A stretch of 25,618 nucleotides of DNA from CAZEZY01 sp964516635 (GTDB lineage: Bacteria > Pseudomonadota > Gammaproteobacteria > Burkholderiales > Burkholderiaceae_C). A program made the position numbers and the translations under genes. This document shows, one piece after another, positions 1 through 6,439 of this stretch. The stretch is from the NCBI GenBank assembly GCA_964516635.1, contig CAZEZY010000016.1, forward strand, positions 1-25,618, in the 5' to 3' direction. Below the pieces are notes generated by a model that worked only from the letters and a program-made list of their open reading frames with translations, was not told where the DNA came from and made no database searches. Position 1 is the stretch's first letter. Every line of letters starts with the position of its first letter.

Positions 1-550
1 TCTCCGACGGGATGCGCAAACCGACCGCTTTGCCCAGGACGCAAGCACACTGTGCAACGATGTCGGCCAGGGTGTACGCATCTCCGGCGATATGACTGCG
101 CCCAGCCAACTCGCCATCCAGCCAGGCCATGGTTTGCAACGCACGACCGCGCGCCCAACTGGCGACTTCCGGCACTTGCTCAACGCGACCACGGTAGAAG
201 TCACTGCTGTGCACAAACGCCAGCGCGATCGGCTGTGACAGTTCGTGGTCCATCCGCAACGTCCACATCTCGATATGGGCCGACTCTTCAGGGGTGCGAC
301 CCATCAGTGCAGGATTCGGATGCGTCATCTCCAAGTAACGGCAAATCGCCAGCGACTCGGCAATGGCGCTGCCATCGTCGAGTTCGAGAACGGGCAGCTT
401 GCCTAATGGGTTGAGCCTGAGAAAGTCCGGCAGTGCATTGGCGCCACCGGCGGCATCCACCTCGCGTCGCTCGATCGAAAGGCCTTTTTCGGCCATGAAA
501 ATGCGCACTCGCCGGGGGTGCATGCCAGCGCTCAGGTCGTGAAGAATCAT
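1..550 (-). CDS. Glutathione S-transferase family protein (3' end cut by window edge)
   Basis: About 183 codons are present and the C-terminus lies beyond position 1. The N-terminus (MILHDLSAGMHPRRVRIFMA) begins a thioredoxin-like fold. Around residues 47-55 is an NPLGKLPVLE-type segment carrying the cis-proline, and around residue 65 an E-S pair that in GSTs binds the gamma-glutamyl part of glutathione. An all-helical C-terminal domain follows, with the usual YTLADI segment near residue 163. The ATG at 550 is preceded by AAAGGAGAT, a strong ribosome binding site. The gene starts 20 bases after the tetR stop codon, so the two are probably co-transcribed. The family conjugates glutathione to electrophiles or reduces them. 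The substrate here cannot be told; a detoxification role fits the TetR neighbour but is inference. Confidence 0.9.
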   Translation of the reverse strand, partial: MILHDLSAGMHPRRVRIFMAEKGLSIERREVDAAGGANALPDFLRLNPLGKLPVLELDDGSAIAESLAICRYLEMTHPNPALMGRTPEESAHIEMWTLRMDHELSQPIALAFVHSSDFYRGRVEQVPEVASWARGRALQTMAWLDGELAGRSHIAGDAYTLADIVAQCACVLGKAVGLRIPSE

Positions 551-570
551 GGCAATATCTCCTTTGAAAG

Positions 571-1224
571 TCAGGAATGTTTCATGGCCCGGATCACACG
601 TTCAGCCACCTCGTTGGCGAGTTCCGGGATGGAAATGAGCGCTCCCGGGACGCGTCCGCTGCGCAAGGTGGCTGCGCCATGGACAGCACTCCAGGCAAAC
701 AGCGCATCACGCTCACTCGGCTGTGTGGGAACAACACCCTTCAAATACAACCCCAGCAAAGCCGCGGGAAGATATTCGTAGCTGTCGGGGTTGTCCCGTG
801 AATCGACCGTTTGACGATAGGCCTCGGCCTGTGCACCAAAGATCAGCCGCCACAAGGCGGGTTCTTCATCGGCAAATTGCAAATAGGCCTGTGCCAGTCG
901 GTTCAGTCGGAGCCGAGCCTCTTCGGCGTCCGAAGGCGGAGACGCGATATCAAAAGCAGATGCAAACCGCTGCCTCAGACGGTTGAACCCAATGCGGGCA
1001 ACCTCGAACAGCAGGTTCTCGCGGCTGTCGAAGTGGCGATAGGCGGCCGCCGCCGTGACGCCCAGACTGCCGGCGAGCTGTCGCAACGACAGTCCCTCGA
1101 TGTCCGGTGCAGCCAGCGCAGCATCAATCAGTTCCTCCCGGAGATTGCCGTGGTGGAAGCTTCGCTTTCTGGTTTTGGCTGTGCTCCTGCAAGAAGTGGC
1201 ACTCGGCAAGTCATGGTTGTGCAT
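571..1224 (-). CDS. TetR/AcrR family transcriptional regulator
   Basis: This 217-residue protein has an N-terminal helix-turn-helix at about residues 28-75: SLRQLAGSLGVTAAAAYRHF, followed by DSRENLL, the standard TetR DNA-binding signature. A basic tail precedes it. The C-terminal ligand-binding part has a W-S-A-V-HG stretch near residue 182, as in the WHG-domain TetR subgroup. Such proteins are dimeric repressors released by small molecules. The gene is divergent from a hydrolase operon and followed by a GST gene, so it probably controls both directions, including itself. The predicted transcription start falls on the A of the ATG at 1224, so the mRNA may be leaderless. The inducer is unknown. 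Confidence 0.92.
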   Translation of the reverse strand: MHNHDLPSATSCRSTAKTRKRSFHHGNLREELIDAALAAPDIEGLSLRQLAGSLGVTAAAAYRHFDSRENLLFEVARIGFNRLRQRFASAFDIASPPSDAEEARLRLNRLAQAYLQFADEEPALWRLIFGAQAEAYRQTVDSRDNPDSYEYLPAALLGLYLKGVVPTQPSERDALFAWSAVHGAATLRSGRVPGALISIPELANEVAERVIRAMKHS

Positions 1225-1230
1225 CGGTTC

Positions 1231-1271
1231 ATGTTATCGCTGTTTACATTAATCGTCAATACCGGTAACAT
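1231..1271. promoter_or_regulatory. Overlapping divergent sigma70 promoters with TetR operator candidate
   Basis: On the plus strand TTTACA (1243-1248), 17 bases, then TAACAT (1266-1271) drive the hydrolase operon. On the minus strand TTGACG (1259-1254), 17 bases, then TAACAT (1236-1231) drive tetR. The outer arms ATGTTATCG (1231-1239) and CGGTAACAT (1263-1271) form an inverted repeat matching at 8 of 9 positions, so the two -10 boxes are themselves the arms. Both -35 boxes lie between them. One or two TetR dimers bound here would block both promoters. The promoter match is seen in the sequence; binding by this TetR is inferred. Confidence 0.75.
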
Positions 1272-1309
1272 GTGCCGGACATCTCAGCGAAAACTTGAAT
1301 GCACACACC

Positions 1310-2194
1310 ATGACTACCGATGCAGTCACCCTGGCGCAGCTCAGAACCGCAGGAGCGACCGCGTCACTGCTGCCGCTTGCCAGGCCAGTCTCGACCTGTG
1401 TCGGGGCACTCGCTGTCCGTGACACTGGACAGTCAGGAAATCAGGCCCAAACGATCGTCCTGTGGCCTTCGATCCTCGCTGACTACCGGATTTACCGCCA
1501 CCAAGTGCAAGCCTGGAAAGGCAGGCATCGCATCATCGCCATTGACGGTCCAGGTCACGGGGATAGTGGTCGGTCCCCGGGTGTTTTCTCCATGCATGAC
1601 TGTGGCCGGGCACTCGGTGAGGTGCTCGATGCATTGTCCATCTCCGAACCTGTGGTGGTGGTTGGAACATCCTGGGGAGGGCTGGTCGCAGGAGAGTTTT
1701 CGCTGGCACACCCGAGGCGAGTCCTGGCCGTGGTCATGCTCAACACACCGGTCTTCAAGGCGCCCGACGGTGCCAGCCTGAGTGACCGGTTTGTGGTCTG
1801 GGGTGCACGCTGGATCCATTCCACGGCGGCCTACAGAAACGGCGTCGCGAAGGCTTTCTTTCTGCCCGCCACCATTGAGCGTGCAGGGGTCGTTCAACAG
1901 GATTTTCATGAGCATCTTCGCCAAGCCGATGGTGCAGCACTCTCAATCGCGGTTCGATCCGTGCTGATCGAGCGCGAGCCGCTCGCTCATCGCATGAACG
2001 GGATCCAGGCACCCACACTCTTCGTGGCTGGCCGCCAAGATTCCATGTACCCCGTTGACGCTCTCCAGCGTGCGGCCGAGGCACTGCCCAATGGTCATTT
2101 CGAGGTGCTCGACACGGCCCATCTTTCGGTCGTCGATGAACCAGAGACGGTGACCGACCTGATCGACAGTTTTCTACAACAGCACATTCACTGA
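1310..2194 (+). CDS. Alpha/beta-fold hydrolase (cytoplasmic)
   Basis: The product is 294 residues from ATG 1310. It has the alpha/beta hydrolase order: D-G-P-G-H-G-D-S near residues 79-86, nucleophile elbow G-T-S-W-G with Ser121, acid Asp244 in GRQDSMYP, and His271 in DTAHLS. It ends close to His271, as is usual. No signal peptide is seen. An in-frame TTG at 1295 would add five residues. Neither start has a clear ribosome binding site, so the start is uncertain by these few codons. The gene is first in a three-gene operon under the divergent TetR-controlled promoter. The family includes esterases, lactonases, C-C bond hydrolases and haloperoxidase-like enzymes; the sequence does not decide among them. 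Confidence 0.9.
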   Translation: MTTDAVTLAQLRTAGATASLLPLARPVSTCVGALAVRDTGQSGNQAQTIVLWPSILADYRIYRHQVQAWKGRHRIIAIDGPGHGDSGRSPGVFSMHDCGRALGEVLDALSISEPVVVVGTSWGGLVAGEFSLAHPRRVLAVVMLNTPVFKAPDGASLSDRFVVWGARWIHSTAAYRNGVAKAFFLPATIERAGVVQQDFHEHLRQADGAALSIAVRSVLIEREPLAHRMNGIQAPTLFVAGRQDSMYPVDALQRAAEALPNGHFEVLDTAHLSVVDEPETVTDLIDSFLQQHIH

Positions 2195-2217
2195 CTTGAA
2201 GGGAAGAAAGAACAGCC

Positions 2218-2424
2218 ATGCGCCTCACCCATCGTCTGCTTCGCAATGTCCATCTGGCGACCACCCCCATTCTGGGCATCTTCGTGTACGCGAGTCCACT
2301 TCGCGAGCATCCGGCATTCGTCGCCATCGTTCAGTGGGGTGTGTTTCCACTGGTCGCAGGTGCGGGCCTGGTGATGTGGATCCGCCCCTGGCTGACCAGG
2401 CGCACAGACACCAAGGCTTTATGA
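2218..2424 (+). CDS. Small two-helix membrane protein, function unknown
   Basis: This 68-residue product has two hydrophobic stretches, at about residues 13-27 and 34-54, with arginines at both ends (RLTHRLLR at the N-terminus, RPWLTRR near the C-terminus). Both ends are therefore probably cytoplasmic. A purine-rich AAGGGAAG lies about 12 bases before the ATG. The stop codon overlaps the start of the next gene (ATGA, 2421-2424), so the two are translationally coupled, which supports real translation. It sits 23 bases after the cytoplasmic hydrolase and directly before the exported one. I do not recognise a named family. It could anchor or assist the exported hydrolase, but nothing in the sequence proves that. 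Confidence 0.72.
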   Translation: MRLTHRLLRNVHLATTPILGIFVYASPLREHPAFVAIVQWGVFPLVAGAGLVMWIRPWLTRRTDTKAL

Positions 2425-3479
2425 AGCGCCGCGATTTCCTCTTGAACTGCCTGACCTTCACAGGTGGGGCAGTCGGTGTTTCCTTCGCGGGAGTGGCTGC
2501 GGGGGCGATCACACAGGGCGAGCAAGCCCACCGTGTTCACGAACTGGCGCTGCTGGATGACGCTCGGCAAAGGCCTGTCCCGACACGTCTGTATCTGCCT
2601 GAGAGGGCCAGCCCGTCGCAGCCAGTCCCATTGCTTGTCTTTTCTCACGGCCTGGGAGGGTCGCGATTGGGATACCAGTACCTGGCCACCTACCTGGCTG
2701 ACGCGGGCATTGCGAGCATGCACCCGCAGCATGTAGGCAGTGACCAAAACCTGTGGCGTGGCAACCCCTTGGAAATGTTACCGCGCCTGCAGGCGGCCGC
2801 ACGGGACGCGGAAGCCCTGGCACGGGCTCGGGATGTTCGCTTTGCGCTCGATCAGGTGTTGGCGTCCGTCCACGCACCGATGATCGATGCATCCAAAATT
2901 GCGGTCGCCGGTCATTCCTATGGCGCAAACACCGCGATGCTTGTCTCAGGGGCAAGGGTCAGTGCAGCCGAGGTGCAGGAAGGTACGCTGCAAGACAGAC
3001 GCATTCAGGCAGCAATTCTGATCTCGGCCCCCCCTTTGGTGGGACAGGGACCCATGGACCAGGTACTGGGTGCGGTCAGCATTCCTACGCTGCACATCAC
3101 CAGCGTTGACGACACCATTAATCTGCCGGGCTATCGCAGTACCGTGGATGATCGGCGGGCCGTATTCCACGCCATGCGCGCATCGCCGAGAACCCTGGCC
3201 GTATTCAACACAGGCGGGCACAGCATCTTCACCGATCGAACGACGCGCAGTGGCCCTGAGACCAGCGCAAGAATCAAGGGAGCGACGAGAGAGCTCTGCG
3301 CGCTGTTTCTGCAGCAGTCGCTTTTCAAAGATTCGCGGATAGCGAACAAGCGGGGCGCTTTGTCGGCCGAGATTCGCGAAAGTGATCATCCTATTGATCA
3401 ATGGCTTCTTCGGCACAGCGACCTGTTGGACAAGTTCGTCGTGTCAGAAGCACCTTTGCCGGAGTCAGTTTCCTCCTGA
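2421..3479 (+). CDS. Tat-exported alpha/beta hydrolase
   Basis: The ATG at 2421 gives 352 residues beginning MKRRDFLLNC, with the twin-arginine motif RRDFL and a hydrophobic stretch to about residue 30, so export by the Tat system is likely. The mature part has an HGLGGSR oxyanion region (76-82), nucleophile elbow GHSYG with Ser166, an acidic site in SVDDT (Asp230 or Asp231) and His267 in GGHS. This pattern resembles the dienelactone hydrolase/PAF-acetylhydrolase/polyester hydrolase group. A longer reading from 2196 is possible, but it would run through the 68-residue gene and bury the Tat signal. The gene overlaps its upstream neighbour by four bases. The substrate is unknown; an ester met outside the cytoplasm is a fair guess. 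Confidence 0.9.
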   Translation: MKRRDFLLNCLTFTGGAVGVSFAGVAAGAITQGEQAHRVHELALLDDARQRPVPTRLYLPERASPSQPVPLLVFSHGLGGSRLGYQYLATYLADAGIASMHPQHVGSDQNLWRGNPLEMLPRLQAAARDAEALARARDVRFALDQVLASVHAPMIDASKIAVAGHSYGANTAMLVSGARVSAAEVQEGTLQDRRIQAAILISAPPLVGQGPMDQVLGAVSIPTLHITSVDDTINLPGYRSTVDDRRAVFHAMRASPRTLAVFNTGGHSIFTDRTTRSGPETSARIKGATRELCALFLQQSLFKDSRIANKRGALSAEIRESDHPIDQWLLRHSDLLDKFVVSEAPLPESVSS

Positions 3480-3514
3480 AACTGTGATTTGATCAACGCT
3501 CCTCTGGGGGGTCG

Positions 3515-3536
3515 AAAGGGTTCACGAACTCTTTTT
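3515..3536 (+). terminator. Rho-independent terminator after the hydrolase operon
   Basis: AAAGGGTT (3515-3522) can pair with AACTCTTT (3527-3534), one pair being G-U, around the loop CACG. The T-run at 3532-3536 follows. It lies 35 bases after the stop codon of the Tat-exported hydrolase. The stem is only eight pairs and AT-rich at its base, so it may be leaky. Confidence 0.6.
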
Positions 3537-3558
3537 CAGTTTTCAGCCCCCCTGTTTT

Positions 3559-3590
3559 TGGTGGAGTCGGGCATTCGAACTCCCCGTGGA
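3559..3590 (-). other. tRNA/tmRNA 3'-end-like motif (possible integration scar)
   Basis: Read on the minus strand, this stretch ends GACTCCACCA and carries GTTCGAAT just before, like a T-loop, acceptor strand and CCA end. No complete tRNA precedes it and the T-stem pairing is poor, so it is not a working gene. The 3' ends of tRNA and tmRNA genes are common integrase targets, and copies of them are left at island borders. It lies 48 bases before the decayed higB. This is suggestive only. Confidence 0.25.
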
Positions 3591-3602
3591 TTGCTGTCGA
3601 AC

Positions 3603-3631
3603 TTGCTGCGCGTTGCGCTTCGCGCTACAGT
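3603..3631 (+). promoter_or_regulatory. Promoter candidate of the higBA remnant
   Basis: TTGCTG (3603-3608), 17 bases and TACAGT (3626-3631) form a plausible sigma70 promoter. The predicted start of transcription is 3638, the first base of the higB ATG. GC-rich repeats between the boxes (GCGCG, TTGCGC, TCGCGC) could be a HigA operator, since HigA proteins repress their own operon, but no clean palindrome is evident. Confidence 0.45.
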
Positions 3632-3637
3632 TACAGC

Positions 3638-3803
3638 ATGATCCGAAGCTTCCGTCCCAGGGGCGTTGAGCGCTTCTTCAAGTCCTGCACGAGTGCCCGG
3701 ATCCAAGCCGCTTACACCCCTTTCCTGGCTCGGCAACTGGCGTCTGACGGTTGTTTTTGAAAACGGCGATGCCGGCCTGGGGAACCACCAGGATGACCAC
3801 TGA
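3638..3803 (+). pseudogene. higB: Decayed HigB toxin gene (internal deletion plus frameshift)
   Basis: The frame from ATG 3638 reads MIRSFRPRGVERFFKSCTSA and on to a stop at 3758-3760, 40 residues in all. This matches the start of the HigB/RelE-like mRNA interferase family (typically MIKSFRHKGLEKFF followed by a TGSTAGIQ-like segment). The matching C-terminus, GNWRLTVVFENGDAG through HQDDH, is found in another frame from 3732 to the stop at 3801-3803. About 36 central codons of the usual roughly 92 are missing and the frame has slipped. The missing part normally includes the LPGWRLHPLKGD region, so the toxin should be inactive. The ends were recognised by eye from family knowledge, not by a search. 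Confidence 0.8.
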
Positions 3804-4095
3804 GCTTCACATGAGTTGGATGTTCAATCCCCCCCACCCTGGCCTGACGTTGAGGAACGACATCCTGCCTGCCTTCAATCTGCGGGTGGGTGGGGCAGCG
3901 GCGCAGTTGGGCGTCGACCGGACGACTTGGTCCGGGGTTGTCAATGGGCGGGCTGCGATCAGCCCTGCGATGGCACGGCGCATTGAGCGTTGGCTGGCTC
4001 AGCAGGCTGCATGCGATCTCAGGCAGGCACGGGTCGCGGCGAAGGCGAGCCAGTCCCTTTCGGGCATCAGGGCTCTGAGCCTACAAACGGCATGA
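3793..4095 (+). CDS. higA: HigA-family antitoxin, HTH XRE type, probably altered
   Basis: The ATG at 3793 overlaps the remnant end of higB, the normal higBA arrangement, and gives 100 residues. MFNPPHPG at about residues 10-17 is the HigA hallmark. A helix-turn-helix follows (AAAQLGVDRTTWSGVVNGRAAISPAMARRIERWL). HigA proteins usually have about ten more residues between the RxxxWL helix and the LAQQAxYDLWQAR helix; here they are nearly adjacent, and the Tyr and Trp of that helix are Cys and Arg (AACDLRQAR). This suggests an in-frame deletion and relaxed selection after loss of the toxin. It may still bind DNA. Earlier in-frame starts such as TTG 3751 would read through the higB remnant and are not preferred. 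Confidence 0.8.
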   Translation: MTTELHMSWMFNPPHPGLTLRNDILPAFNLRVGGAAAQLGVDRTTWSGVVNGRAAISPAMARRIERWLAQQAACDLRQARVAAKASQSLSGIRALSLQTA

Positions 4096-4562
4096 CCAGG
4101 GCGCAGGACTCCGCAAAAGCAGCCGCCACCCCGGCGCTGCTCCTCTGGTCGCGCCTTGTTCAAGGCGCAGCGGCTGTCGTGATCCTCCTGAGCTTGACAT
4201 TGCTGTTGTCGCCACGCCTCGGGGAAGCCATCTTCAATCTGGTTTACTTCCACCAGTTGTCCATCCCGGTTGAGGTGCCGAGCCTGGCGCATGGCTACAT
4301 TTGGTTTGCCAACGGCATCATCGGCGCCGTGATGGCTGGCTGGATGATCTGCATCATCCTGTTGGCCAGGGGCCCGTTCCTCGAAGGCCGGCCGCACGCC
4401 TGGAACTCCATCGCCATTCCAATGGCCAGTTGGTTTCTGATCGACACGGCGTTTTCAATCGCCCATGGCGTCTGGGGCAATGTGTTGCTCAATACGGCAA
4501 CTGGGCTGATGTTCGGTATCCCCTTGCTCTTGTCGCGCCGGCACTTCATCGCCAAGCACTGA
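4092..4562 (+). CDS. Four-helix membrane protein, function unknown
   Basis: Starting at ATG 4092 the product has 156 residues. Its start overlaps the higA stop codon (ATGA), so translation is coupled to the antitoxin gene. Four hydrophobic helices are visible at about residues 20-40, 67-93, 103-123 and 127-148. Polar features include Y-F-H-Q-L after helix 1, A-H-G-Y-I-W-F-A-N-G before and within helix 2, and F-S-I-A-H-G-V-W-G-N between helices 3 and 4. I do not recognise the family. A longer reading from 3990 would overlap most of higA in another frame and is unlikely. It may be a later insertion that now depends on the higBA promoter. Confidence 0.75.
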   Translation: MTRAQDSAKAAATPALLLWSRLVQGAAAVVILLSLTLLLSPRLGEAIFNLVYFHQLSIPVEVPSLAHGYIWFANGIIGAVMAGWMICIILLARGPFLEGRPHAWNSIAIPMASWFLIDTAFSIAHGVWGNVLLNTATGLMFGIPLLLSRRHFIAKH

Positions 4563-4566
4563 TTTC

Positions 4567-4622
4567 ATGGTCGAACGCCCGACCGCGTCCCAGGCTTTGA
4601 TGTCAAAAGCGTTCGAGACCAT
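4567..4622. repeat. Imperfect inverted repeat between convergent genes
   Basis: ATGGTCGAACGC (4567-4578) and GCGTTCGAGACCAT (4609-4622) are complementary except for a two-base bulge, with 30 bases between them. The repeat fills the gap between the convergent membrane protein and aldo/keto reductase genes, so each transcript would end in a hairpin. There is no T-run, so it is more likely an mRNA-end stabiliser or a factor-dependent termination site than a classical terminator. Confidence 0.5.
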
Positions 4623-5602
4623 CAAACCAGCGTTGCCCCTTCGGCCACGCCTGGAGGAGCCGCTTGATCGATCAACATGATCTGCTCCACACTGAGCCTG
4701 ATCTCGGATGCGCCCGCATTCTCGTCAACCCGAGAGGGTCTCCGAGTACCCGGGATGGGGAATATGTCATGGCCTTGATGGAGCAGCCATGCAAGGGCAA
4801 GCTGTGCCGGCGTGACACCAAATTCATCAGAGAGTTTGAACAATCCTGCAAAGCGACTGGTGTTGGTGGCCAAGTTGCTCGTCGAGAAACGCGGATTGTT
4901 TTGCCGGAAGTCATCAGGTCCGAGTGATGGAACAGTGCCAGTCAGAAAGCCTGCACCCAGCGGCGACCAGGCAACCAATGCGATTCCAAGTTCTCTGAGG
5001 GTGGGCAAAAGACTGGACTCAACCTCGCGTCGCCAGAGCGAGTATTCATACTGAACCGCGGCAACCGAATGGACGTGATGGGCTCGGCGAACCTGTTCTG
5101 CGGTCACATTGGACAGACCAATGTGCCTAACCTTACCCGAAGCGACGGCATCGGCCATTGCGCCGACGGTCTCCTCGATGGGAACGTTGGGGTCTGGGTA
5201 ATGGAGATACCAAAGATCGACCGCATCGACACCTAGCCGCTTGAGACTTGCATCGATCGAACGTCGCACATACTCGGGCCTACCGTTAATCTTCAGAGAA
5301 AAGCCCCACCCTGTCGGGACATCACTGCCAACCTCAGATGGGTCAAAGACGATCCCGAATTTTGTTGCGACAAAAGCATCGCTCCGGCCCTTGACAGCAC
5401 GACCAAGCAGTTCCTCGTTATGACCGTTGCCATATGCATCAGCTGAATCGATAAAGGTGATGCCTTTGTCAAGCGCCCGATGAATCGTAGAAACCGCCTG
5501 GTCATCGTCGCTGGCACCGTAGTACCCCTCTAGCACCATGGCGCCGTACCCGACCCTGCCCACCTGGGGTCCGCCTGATCCAAGACTACTTTTCTCAATC
5601 AT
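4622..5602 (-). CDS. Aldo/keto reductase
   Basis: This 326-residue NADPH-dependent oxidoreductase has the AKR catalytic tetrad: Asp52 and Tyr57 in FIDSADAYGNG, Lys81 in VATKFG and His134 in WYLHYPDP. The C-terminal IPGTRRPSRVDEN segment is the usual coenzyme-binding part. The sequence is closest in style to the YakC/AKR13-like group that reduces aldehydes and ketones. The ATG at 5602 is preceded by ACGGAGGAACAC, a strong ribosome binding site; a longer reading from 5707 would cut deep into the MarR gene. The start overlaps the end of marR by eight bases, so the two form an operon and MarR probably controls this enzyme. The natural substrate is not evident. Confidence 0.93.
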   Translation of the reverse strand: MIEKSSLGSGGPQVGRVGYGAMVLEGYYGASDDDQAVSTIHRALDKGITFIDSADAYGNGHNEELLGRAVKGRSDAFVATKFGIVFDPSEVGSDVPTGWGFSLKINGRPEYVRRSIDASLKRLGVDAVDLWYLHYPDPNVPIEETVGAMADAVASGKVRHIGLSNVTAEQVRRAHHVHSVAAVQYEYSLWRREVESSLLPTLRELGIALVAWSPLGAGFLTGTVPSLGPDDFRQNNPRFSTSNLATNTSRFAGLFKLSDEFGVTPAQLALAWLLHQGHDIFPIPGTRRPSRVDENAGASEIRLSVEQIMLIDQAAPPGVAEGATLV

Positions 5603-6056
5603 GTGTTCCTCCGTTGAGAGTGTTGGCGATATGACGATTAACCTCATCTGCCTTGACCTGGCCGAACTCAACACAATACAAACGATAGAGTTCGTGCCAG
5701 GCGTCATGAATTTCAGGCATCAGCCTCAGGCCCGCCCGTTCAATACTGATCCATGTCATGCGGCCTTTGCGTGTGCGACTGACCAAGCGCTGCTTCTCCA
5801 GTCGCTCAACGAGCCGAGTGACCGTCGATCGATCCAGACTCATCAATGCGGCAAGTTGTGACGCAGTTGTCTTTTGCTCGGGCACCTCGGTCAGGGCCAT
5901 CAGCACGAAGGCATGGCTAGGCGAGACATCTGTTGCCCGGAAAGCCTCGGTCGCGAGTCGATCGACTCGGCGGAAAAGCGCCCCGGCCGAGAAGTAAAGG
6001 CAGCCGGAGAAATAGTCACTGAGCTTTGGATTGATGATGCGTTTCTGACCCATCAT
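5595..6056 (-). CDS. MarR family transcriptional regulator
   Basis: The product is 153 residues from ATG 6056, or 152 from the adjacent ATG at 6053. It has the MarR winged helix: TTASQLAALMSLDRSTVTRL for the helix-turn-helix, then VERLEKQRLVSRTRKGRMTWISI for the wing. Flanking helices form the dimer interface. MarR proteins repress their own operons and are released by phenols, oxidants or similar ligands. The CAATTG operator array begins one base before the start codon. There is no ribosome binding site, and a TACAAT box at 6065-6060 would place the transcript start at 6053, so translation may be leaderless. It overlaps the aldo/keto reductase gene. Confidence 0.92.
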   Translation of the reverse strand: MMGQKRIINPKLSDYFSGCLYFSAGALFRRVDRLATEAFRATDVSPSHAFVLMALTEVPEQKTTASQLAALMSLDRSTVTRLVERLEKQRLVSRTRKGRMTWISIERAGLRLMPEIHDAWHELYRLYCVEFGQVKADEVNRHIANTLNGGTHD

Positions 6057-6057
6057 T

Positions 6058-6087
6058 CAATTGTACATACAATTGTAGATGCAATTG
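6058..6087. promoter_or_regulatory. MarR operator: three CAATTG boxes 12 bases apart
   Basis: CAATTG occurs at 6058-6063, 6070-6075 and 6082-6087. The first pair forms an inverted repeat with perfect eight-base arms, CAATTGTA-CA-TACAATTG (6058-6075). The second pair (6070-6087) is nearly as symmetric. Each unit has the size and symmetry usual for a MarR dimer site, so two overlapping sites are present. The array contains the likely -10 box (TACAAT, minus strand 6065-6060), so binding would block transcription. No convincing -35 box is seen. Confidence 0.75.
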
Positions 6088-6439
6088 ATTGAGCAGAAGG
6101 TTGTGGAGACTCGGCCAAGAATGCGAGATCCATCCATCTCAGATCCCCAACTCTCGATGCCCCGCATCACGCCAGGATTTTTGCAAAAGCGCCTGACTTT
6201 TTTGCCGCAGCATGGCAGCAGAGACCAGGCCAACATACCGTAAGGCGTTGTTCTAATGAATTATTTTCGAACTCACTCAGTCAGGCAGATCTGAGCAACA
6301 CAGCGTCTCCATCGCGCTGAAGCCCTTGTCGGGGGCTGCCTTCTTCAATCTCGGATCTGGCGGTGATGGAGGAAAACCCAATCAGATCAACAGCTTGTCG
6401 GATGCGGTTGAAAGATTGAAGATTTGAAGAAACTTTGCT
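6088..6439. other. Stretch of about 350 bases without a recognisable gene
   Basis: No open frame here looks like a protein I recognise; the minus-strand frame 6281-6517 runs through the tRNA gene and is spurious. A 7-base inverted repeat (GCCTGAC 6191-6197, GTCAGGC 6280-6286) is too widely spaced to mean much. The part after the tRNA end carries a weak AGCCC/GGGCT hairpin (about 6325-6341, minus strand) without a T-run. AT-rich patches such as that around 6255-6270 differ from the core genes to the right. It may be remnant DNA at the edge of an accessory region. Confidence 0.5.

Noticed and set aside
6191..6286. Inverted repeat GCCTGAC/GTCAGGC in the gap before the tRNA
   Set aside because: Seven bases separated by 82 is within chance expectation for this length.
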